In this document: positions 30,702 to 36,598 of the stretch, piece after piece
Position numbering within the stretch: the first letter of the stretch is position 1
Layout of the letters: every line of letters begins with the position of its first letter
NCBI GenBank assembly: GCA_017437065.1
Contig: JAFSBX010000052.1
Span: 1-36,598 of the forward strand
DNA length: 36,598 bases
From: Lachnospiraceae bacterium
GTDB taxonomy: Bacteria > Bacillota > Clostridia > Lachnospirales > Lachnospiraceae
Direction of reading: 5' to 3'
The notes under the pieces: generated by a model
Seen by the model: the letters and a program-made list of their open reading frames with translations, nothing else
The model's database searches: none
Told to the model about the DNA's origin: nothing
Position numbers and translations under genes: made by a program

Positions 30702-33700
30702 ATGAGAAGAAATAACAAATGGTTGAGATGTTGCTTTAGTATGATGATGGCTGCTACATTAACTGTAACAGGCGTAGTACCTGCTACAACTATGGTGGCA
30801 ACAGCAGCAGAAACAGAAAGTGTAAACAGTGTAATTACTTCAATGGCATATGACGACGGTCCTACATTTACCGTATCCGGTTTATCAGAAGGAAGCTTTG
30901 GTTTCCGTATGCCGGTATTTAACGGTGGTTCAAGTGTATGGGGTGACGTTGCAGCAGACTTAGGCGTAAATGTAAAAGTAAACGGTGCATGGGTGGATAT
31001 TGATTCTATCGATAAATACGTTTACAACAGCAACTGGGGACATTGGTCAGACAGCGGATTCAATGGTTTCTGGTTTACAGTAACAGAAAGTACATATCTT
31101 CAGTTGTATTCTAAAAGCAATCCAAGTGTTACGCTTGAATACAATTTGATTTTAAATACAGCAGATACTTCTGCGGTAACAGCATTATCTGCAGCAGCAG
31201 GAACAACAATTTCTGCAAATCGTACAGGAAGCGGCTTCATTGCATTCCCGAATGCGATTGCAAATGGTGGAAGTTTCCCGACAAATGCGGACAATTTAGT
31301 TGCATATGTAAAAAAAGCAGGTGAACCGGATAGTGCATATGTAAACATTGACAATAATGCAGAAAGCGGTTGGGTATACAATACAAACTTTGGTATTGAA
31401 CAGTATGGATACTGGTTTAAAGTAGAAGAAAGCGGTTCCATCAATGTAAAATTAGCATTAAAAGACAATGAAAATGTTTCTTTAGTTTATGATATTACAT
31501 ATTCTGATACAGTAAGAGACAGCTACAAAGTATATGCAAATGGTGCAACAACCATTACGGCAGATGCCAAAACTGGTGCTACAGGCGTAGTTTTCCCGTG
31601 GCTTGGCGGTACAACAGATGCAAATTTACCTACAAACAAAGAGTTGGATACCTTTGTAATCGAATATTACAACGAAAGCACAGGCAGCTGGGTAGAATTT
31701 GCAAACGCAGCAGAAAGCGGCTGGTATTATCAGGGAAATGGTTATGTAAACTATTCATCTAAAAACCAGTGGGGTTATTTTGATGATTATGTGTTTGGAC
31801 TTTGGTTCCAGCCTGTAACAGAAGATTTTAAACTTCGTATCGGATATCCTGAAAGTGGCGTAAAAGGTGATGCGGTAGGTTCTAACTACATTGAATATCA
31901 GTTCATCGGCGCACCAAACGCTTACAGACCGGAAGATGTAGAAATCGGAGATATTTCAGTAGGTGGTGAAGGCAGTGATCCTTACGCATTAGACGGATGG
32001 GATTTATACTTCAATGATGAGTTCTCAGGAAATACTCTTGATATGAGCAACTGGAGCTACAACACAGGTTACTTCCTTGATCCTTCTGATCCTAATACAT
32101 TTGGATGGGGAAATAACGAAGAAGAATATTACACAGATGATGCAGACAATATTTTTGTAAATGACGGAGCACTTCATTTAGTTGCAAAATATGATCCATA
32201 CACATTTACATGTACAGATGCAGCACAGACAAAAGTTACAGCAGATTATTCTTCTGGAAAAATTATTTCCAAAGATAAAGTGTCCTTTACTTACGGACGT
32301 GTTGATTTCAGAGCAAAGCTTCCGGCAGGACAGGGATTGTGGCCGGCATTATGGTTACTTCCAAATGATGAAAGCTACGGAACATGGGCAGCTTCCGGTG
32401 AAATTGATGTTATGGAAGCAAGAGGACGTGTAACAAATGCAACAAGTGGTACGATTCATTATGGTGGAGCATGGCCAAACAATAAATACACAGGAACAGA
32501 TTATATTTTCCCGGAAGGTTCTACATTTGATGACGGATATCATGTATATAGTGTAATTTGGGAGGAAGACAATATTACATGGTATGTGGACGGAGAATTT
32601 TTCCAGTATATTCCAAAAGGCCAGTGGTACTCTGCAAACTCTAATTCTGATACAGCACCTTTTGATCAGGATTTCTACCTTATTATGAACCTTGCAGTTG
32701 GTGGATGGTTTGACGGTGGTGTGTTACCGACTTCCGATTTTTCATCGGCAGAAATGTTAGTTGATTATGTACGTGTTTATAAAGAAGAAGGAAGCGTTGA
32801 TGCACAGACTGTTCCGATTGAAGGATTAGAACTTGATACTACAAGTGTTACATTAAAACCGGGACAGACAGCAAATTTAAACAAAGTTTACGCACCAAGC
32901 AACACAACACAGAGAAACGTAAACTGGACTTCTTCTAATGAAGCTGTTGCAACAGTAAGTGCAGGACAGATTACAGCAATTGCAGACGGTACAACAGTAA
33001 TTACAGCAACATCTGCCGCAAATCCGGCAATTACAGCAACTTGTACGGTAACAGTAACAAATGGCGAAGTTGGTGGCGAAACAGGCAGTGGAAATGAGGG
33101 AACAACCGGTGGTGAAACAGGCAGCGGAAATGAAGGAACAACCGGTGGTGAAACAGGTAATGAAAACGAAGGCGGAGATGTAACAGATACAGAAATCGTA
33201 GTTACAGATGAATATGGTGTAATCAGAAATGCCAACGGAACATTGACATTCTATGTGGAAGCACAGGATACAGCTTTTGCACCAATGTTATTCTGGGGTG
33301 TAAATAAAACAAATCCGTCATTATCACAGCTTGGCGGTGTGTTCTTTGAAAAGAATACAGCATTAGGCGAAAATTATTTCAGTTTTACAACTACAGAAAG
33401 CTTTGCAGGAACAGATACAGTTTCCTATATGTTCAGTTACACACCACTTGAAGGTGCAGGAAGAATGGACACGGAAATCATGAACACACAGGTAGCAGAT
33501 ATGAGTGATGGTACTGCAAAAGACCAGAATGGTAACGAAGAAGACACAAATACAGAAATTGGTGACGGAAACGAAGAAGAAACAGAGGAAGAATCCGGCG
33601 AAGATGTTGGCGGTGAAACAGATAACGAAACTGACAAAGAAGTTGTAGGCAGCGAAGAGTATGGTGTTTTAAAGAATGCAGACGGTACAGTAACTTTCTA

Positions 33701-33944
33701 TGTATATGCAAATGAAAATGAAGCTGCTCCATTGGTATTCTGGGGACTCAACATGACAAATCCAACACTTAGTCAGCTTGGCGGTTATGCTATGGAAAAG
33801 ACAGGCGATATTGAAGGTTACTACACCTTTACAACTGCCGAAAAAATAAGCAGTGGAACAACAGTATCTTATATGTATGGTTATACACCTTTGGGAGAGA
33901 CAGGAAGAAGAGATACTATAATTGTTACAGAAACAATGAAATAA
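30702..33944 (+). CDS. Secreted modular GH16 beta-glucanase
   Basis: A 1080-aa secreted enzyme that cleaves beta-1,3(-1,4)-glucans. A signal peptide (residues about 1-35: basic start, hydrophobic core, A-T-A-A site) is followed by three diverged ~110-residue repeats (about 40-405; each with G-x-W/F-x-x-x-E-S and an aromatic G-F/Y-W-F), possibly carbohydrate-binding. The GH16 domain (about 430-695) has the catalytic motif G-E567-I-D-V-M-E572-A, the E-x-D-x-x-E form with the extra Met typical of laminarinases. Then come a bacterial Ig-like (Big_2) domain (about 704-785), a Gly/Glu/Thr-rich repeat linker, and two ~95-residue C-terminal repeats (about 835-935 and 985-1080; F-W-G-x-N-x-T-N-P-x-L-S-Q-L-G-G). 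No sortase or S-layer anchor is seen, so it is probably released. GGAAGGAGAAGG precedes the start. Confidence 0.9.
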   Translation: MRRNNKWLRCCFSMMMAATLTVTGVVPATTMVATAAETESVNSVITSMAYDDGPTFTVSGLSEGSFGFRMPVFNGGSSVWGDVAADLGVNVKVNGAWVDIDSIDKYVYNSNWGHWSDSGFNGFWFTVTESTYLQLYSKSNPSVTLEYNLILNTADTSAVTALSAAAGTTISANRTGSGFIAFPNAIANGGSFPTNADNLVAYVKKAGEPDSAYVNIDNNAESGWVYNTNFGIEQYGYWFKVEESGSINVKLALKDNENVSLVYDITYSDTVRDSYKVYANGATTITADAKTGATGVVFPWLGGTTDANLPTNKELDTFVIEYYNESTGSWVEFANAAESGWYYQGNGYVNYSSKNQWGYFDDYVFGLWFQPVTEDFKLRIGYPESGVKGDAVGSNYIEYQFIGAPNAYRPEDVEIGDISVGGEGSDPYALDGWDLYFNDEFSGNTLDMSNWSYNTGYFLDPSDPNTFGWGNNEEEYYTDDADNIFVNDGALHLVAKYDPYTFTCTDAAQTKVTADYSSGKIISKDKVSFTYGRVDFRAKLPAGQGLWPALWLLPNDESYGTWAASGEIDVMEARGRVTNATSGTIHYGGAWPNNKYTGTDYIFPEGSTFDDGYHVYSVIWEEDNITWYVDGEFFQYIPKGQWYSANSNSDTAPFDQDFYLIMNLAVGGWFDGGVLPTSDFSSAEMLVDYVRVYKEEGSVDAQTVPIEGLELDTTSVTLKPGQTANLNKVYAPSNTTQRNVNWTSSNEAVATVSAGQITAIADGTTVITATSAANPAITATCTVTVTNGEVGGETGSGNEGTTGGETGSGNEGTTGGETGNENEGGDVTDTEIVVTDEYGVIRNANGTLTFYVEAQDTAFAPMLFWGVNKTNPSLSQLGGVFFEKNTALGENYFSFTTTESFAGTDTVSYMFSYTPLEGAGRMDTEIMNTQVADMSDGTAKDQNGNEEDTNTEIGDGNEEETEEESGEDVGGETDNETDKEVVGSEEYGVLKNADGTVTFYVYANENEAAPLVFWGLNMTNPTLSQLGGYAMEKTGDIEGYYTFTTAEKISSGTTVSYMYGYTPLGETGRRDTIIVTETMK
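33070..33172 (+). repeat. 36-bp tandem repeat in linker
   Basis: The glucanase linker encodes nearly identical 12-residue units, G-G-E-T-G-S-G-N-E-G-T-T, twice, followed by a diverged third (G-G-E-T-G-N-E-N-E-G-G-D). The DNA copies are almost identical, so linker length may vary by slippage. Confidence 0.75.
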
Positions 33945-33957
33945 AAGAATGAAAAGG

Positions 33958-34000
33958 CAGTATCAGCACTTGTAAATTTCAAGTTGCTGATACTGTTTTT
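33958..34000 (+). terminator. Glucanase gene terminator
   Basis: CAGTATCAGCA pairs perfectly with TGCTGATACTG and is followed by TTTTTG. Confidence 0.85.
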
Positions 34001-34045
34001 GTGTAAATTTAAAATAAATGAAAAAGGAATAGATTGTCATTTTGC

Positions 34046-34074
34046 GTATAATTTAAAATCTTTTTAACATACTA
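34046..34074 (+). promoter_or_regulatory. Forespore (sigma-G-type) promoter of spoVT
   Basis: GTATA (34046-34050), 17 bp, CATACTA (34068-34074) matches the forespore sigma-G pattern (G-H-A-T-R at -35, C-A-T-A-C-T-A at -10). spoVT is sigma-G-dependent in Bacillus subtilis. Confidence 0.65.
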
Positions 34075-34145
34075 ACTTTAGAACCAGAACATTGGAGAAA
34101 ACTGATGAGAAAAAAGCAAAGTATATGGAAAGAGAGGAAGAAAAA

Positions 34146-34691
34146 TTGAAAGCAACAGGCATAGTTCGTAGAATAGATGATTTAGGACGTATTGTAATCC
34201 CGAAGGAAATCAGAAGAACATTACGCATCAGGGAAAGTGACCCTTTAGAAATATTTACAGACAGAGAGGGAGAAATTATCTTAAAAAAATACTCACCCAT
34301 TGGAGAAATGAGTACTTTTGCAAAACAGTATGCAGAAAGTCTGGCTCAGGTATCAGGACATACAGCGTTGATTACTGACAGAGATCAATTTATAGCAGTT
34401 TCAGGAGGATATAGACAGGCACTGGGGAAATCTATTAGTAAGGATTTGGAAGATAAAATAAATAATAGAGAGACTATGATGGCAACAAAGGGAGACAGAA
34501 ATTTTATTCCCGTATTTGCGGAAGGAAATGAGGAATATGTGCATGAGGCAATCAGCCCGATTATTTGTGAAGGTGATGTCATTGGTGCGGTTGTCCTAGT
34601 TGAAGATGACAATAAATCAAAAATGGGAGAAGTAGAACAGAAATTAATTTTGTCGGCGGCAGGATTTTTGGGAAGACAGATGGAACAGTAA
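34146..34691 (+). CDS. spoVT: Stage V sporulation protein T
   Basis: A 181-aa forespore transcription factor. The N-terminal AbrB-type swapped-hairpin domain (M-K-A-T-G-I-V-R-R-I-D-D-L-G-R, V-I-P-K-E-I-R-R-T-L, L-E-I-F) is followed by a GAF-like domain (about 60-178). SpoVT tunes sigma-G genes and spore germination. The start is TTG at 34146: it gives the canonical N-terminus and family length, and GAGAGGAAG is 5-8 nt upstream. An in-frame ATG at 34092 would add 18 unusual residues. The promoter at 34046-34074 supports sporulation-stage expression. Confidence 0.93.
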   Translation: MKATGIVRRIDDLGRIVIPKEIRRTLRIRESDPLEIFTDREGEIILKKYSPIGEMSTFAKQYAESLAQVSGHTALITDRDQFIAVSGGYRQALGKSISKDLEDKINNRETMMATKGDRNFIPVFAEGNEEYVHEAISPIICEGDVIGAVVLVEDDNKSKMGEVEQKLILSAAGFLGRQMEQ

Positions 34692-34768
34692 AGTTGAAGG
34701 GGAAATCGGTATGAATGATTTCCCCTTCGTGTTTGTATCAAGTCTTTCATGGATTACATAACTTGTTT

Positions 34769-36223
34769 TTAACTTTCATCTATTTGATTTAGCAAGTCTA
34801 TTTTAGTATCATAAAGTTTCAACGATAAATCCACATATACTTCGTGAGGATTTACGAGACGCCTTGTTTCTTCCCAAAGTGTATCAAGCTCTTTTTGGCA
34901 GTATTCTCTGATTTCCATAGTTTTCGGAGAAGTATAAACACATTCGCCTTTTAGAAATACAGGAACTAATAATTCACGCAATGTATAGCTGCCACCGGCG
35001 AGACGTGTTTTTTTCCACGGTTCTAACGGGTCAAATAAAAGTAACGGCTCATTTTCATCAAAATGTTCATCGGTAAGGCATATTAAATCGGCTTTGATTT
35101 TGCCGGATTCCTTTTCGTAAACACGATAAATAGTCTTGTTGCCCGGATTGGTAACTTTTTCGGAGTTTTCGGAAAGTTTAATTTTGGGAATAAAGTTGCC
35201 ATTTTTATCGCGGATTGCCGCCAGTTTGTATACACCGCCAAAAGAAGGACAGTCCTTTGAGGTAATGAGGTTTGTACCAACACCCCATGAGGTAATTTTG
35301 GCACCCTGCGTTTTTAAGCTGTCTATTAAGTATTCATCCAAATCATTGGAAGCACAAATAACGGCATCAGTAAAGCCGGCCTCATCTAACATTTTTCTTG
35401 CTTTTTTTGAGAGATAAGCAAGGTCACCGCTGTCCAGACGAATGCCATAGTTGGTAAGTTTAATACCAGCTTCGCGTAATTCTTTAAAAACACGAATGGC
35501 ATTTGGAACACCGGATTTTAAGGTATCGTAAGTATCTACCAATAACGTGCAGGCGGACGGATACATATCGGCATAAGTTTTGAATGCTGTATATTCATCG
35601 GGGAAGCTCATAATCCAGCTGTGTGCGTGTGTGCCTTTTACCGGAACATCAAAAAGCTGTCCACATAGTACGTTGGAAGTACCTACACAACCACCGATAA
35701 CAGCTGCCCTTGCACCATAAATACCGGCATCCGGTCCCTGTGCACGACGTACTCCGAATTCCATAATGCCATCGCCTTTTGCAGCATAGCAGACACGGGA
35801 TGCTTTTGTGGCAATCAGACTTTGGTGGTTCATAATATTTAAAATAGCAGTTTCTACAAGCTGTGCTTCCATAATAGGTGCAATGACTTTTATCATAGGC
35901 TCGCGCGGAAACATAACCGTTCCTTCTGGAATGGCATAAATATCTCCCGAAAATTTAAAATCAGCAAGGTATGCGAGGAAATCTTCTTCAAAAATCCCCA
36001 GATTTCTCAAATAAGTAATATCTTCTTCTTCAAAATGCAGGTTTTTAATATAATCTATTACCTGTTCCAGACCGGCAGAAATGGCATAACCGCCACCGCA
36101 CGGATTGCTGCGGTAAAAGGCATCAAAGATAACAATTTCATTTTGGTCTTTATTTTTAAAATAACCCTGCATCATTGTTAATTCATACAAATCTGTAAGC
36201 AAAGTGAGGTTTTGTCTGTCCAT
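34769..36223 (-). CDS. pncB: Nicotinate phosphoribosyltransferase
   Basis: A 484-aa enzyme of the Preiss-Handler NAD pathway that joins nicotinate with phosphoribosyl pyrophosphate, using ATP, to give nicotinate mononucleotide. The start L-T-D-L-Y-E-L-T-M-M-Q-G-Y matches PncB, followed by F-D-A-F-Y-R, G-T-H-A-H-S-W-I-M-S-F, L-V-D-T-Y-D-T and G-I-R-L-D-S-G-D-L, which line the active site. The His of the T-H-A-H-S-W block is the likely autophosphorylated residue. AAAGGAG lies 8 nt upstream on the minus strand. It is monocistronic, and the promoter is at 36343-36371. Confidence 0.95.
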   Translation of the reverse strand: MDRQNLTLLTDLYELTMMQGYFKNKDQNEIVIFDAFYRSNPCGGGYAISAGLEQVIDYIKNLHFEEEDITYLRNLGIFEEDFLAYLADFKFSGDIYAIPEGTVMFPREPMIKVIAPIMEAQLVETAILNIMNHQSLIATKASRVCYAAKGDGIMEFGVRRAQGPDAGIYGARAAVIGGCVGTSNVLCGQLFDVPVKGTHAHSWIMSFPDEYTAFKTYADMYPSACTLLVDTYDTLKSGVPNAIRVFKELREAGIKLTNYGIRLDSGDLAYLSKKARKMLDEAGFTDAVICASNDLDEYLIDSLKTQGAKITSWGVGTNLITSKDCPSFGGVYKLAAIRDKNGNFIPKIKLSENSEKVTNPGNKTIYRVYEKESGKIKADLICLTDEHFDENEPLLLFDPLEPWKKTRLAGGSYTLRELLVPVFLKGECVYTSPKTMEIREYCQKELDTLWEETRRLVNPHEVYVDLSLKLYDTKIDLLNQIDES

Positions 36224-36342
36224 AGAAGTCTCCTTTTTTATTAGTAATCAAATTTTTCGGTTTACAAATTGCGTTTGTAGTCAAAAGCTTGATCGTTTAT
36301 GAAGTATTCCCTTTGATAAATAGTGTTTCCTACTTGTGGTTT

Positions 36343-36371
36343 ATTATATAGAATTTCTATGGGAAGTACAA
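36343..36371 (-). promoter_or_regulatory. pncB promoter
   Basis: On the minus strand: -35 TTGTAC (36371-36366), 17 bp, -10 TATAAT (36348-36343). The leader is about 110 nt. Confidence 0.7.
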
Positions 36372-36453
36372 TATAAGTTTAAAATGTAGAAATTATACGG
36401 GAAGTTTGTGCATTTCAAGCAATTTATAAAATTTATAAAATCAAATATTTGAA

Positions 36454-36520
36454 TTGACGGGAGTTTAACAGTTGAATATTAGAAAAAGTAGTTGCAGGTA
36501 TTGATTTACCTGCATTTTTT
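36454..36520 (+). promoter_or_regulatory. Promoter followed at once by a terminator
   Basis: TTGACG (36454-36459), 17 bp, TATTAG (36477-36482) form a plausible promoter. Ten bases after it a hairpin TGCAGGTA/TACCTGCA followed by T6 (36493-36520) looks like an intrinsic terminator. No gene lies between. Another TATACT at 36579-36584 may belong to a gene beyond the window. Confidence 0.45.
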
Positions 36521-36598
36521 GTGTCAAATTTTCTGTTTTATTTAGTAGTAATTGGTGGTAATTCTTAAAGAAGTATGATATACTAAAAGAAAAACGGA

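Noticed and set aside
1-36598. CRISPR arrays, tRNA or rRNA genes
   Set aside because: No regularly spaced repeats, cloverleaf-like segments with CCA-adjacent acceptor stems, or rRNA-like conserved blocks were seen on either strand.

Overview
The window looks like a chromosomal segment of a low-GC, spore-forming gut Firmicute, most likely a Lachnospiraceae-type clostridium. The reasons are a SpoVT homologue with a forespore-type promoter, an Agr system whose peptide ends in the clostridial/Listeria-like Q-P-K-x-P motif, a TrpB2-type tryptophan synthase beta chain, KdpDE-like short regulators, and strong AGGAGG ribosome binding sites throughout. This assignment is inferred from gene content only; no search was run.

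Bases 1-14,040 are an AT-rich accessory region littered with broken insertion sequences (ISAs1, IS1182-like and IS3 pieces and a decayed DDE transposase). Inside the debris sits a complete Agr-type quorum-sensing system: response regulator agrA (1883-2608), histidine kinase agrC (2609-3907), processing protease agrB (4598-5179) and a 54-codon agrD peptide gene (5179-5343). A second block (6991-13681) is a tightly coupled seven-gene operon: EamA-type transporter, DRE-TIM (HMGL-like) aldolase, alpha/beta-hydrolase-fold protein, isocitrate/isopropylmalate-type dehydrogenase, RraA-like aldolase, full-length CinA and a DUF6282-like metal hydrolase. The agrB promoter and the operon promoter share one architecture: two near-identical 9-10 bp direct repeats 20-21 bp apart, then 9-10 bp, a -35 box, 17 bp and a -10 box. 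This is the expected layout for a LytTR regulator such as AgrA. It suggests that the peptide signal induces its own production and switches on the metabolic operon. The product of that operon is not recognisable.

Bases 14,430-16,440 carry a small conserved-looking protein gene with a hairpin over its ribosome binding site, then a KdpE/KdpD-like two-component pair on the minus strand. Bases 16,575-18,660 look like a degenerate integrative element. It holds a tyrosine recombinase whose C-terminus is frameshifted in a CA repeat, and two tandem type I toxin-antitoxin modules (27- and 28-residue holin-like toxins, each with a convergent antisense RNA promoter and shared terminator).

Bases 18,650-22,700 hold trpB2 and a YtrA-type GntR/ABC transporter operon. 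The operon's promoter lies inside a perfect 20-bp-arm inverted repeat. Bases 22,725-29,625 are a complete Wadjet (JetABCD) anti-plasmid defence operon with its own promoter and terminator. It is followed by a small HTH gene and a KilA-N gene that ends in a perfect 23-bp-arm palindrome. Bases 30,440-36,598 contain a large secreted modular GH16 beta-glucanase with a structured leader, spoVT, and nicotinate phosphoribosyltransferase on the minus strand. No rRNA, tRNA or CRISPR array was seen.
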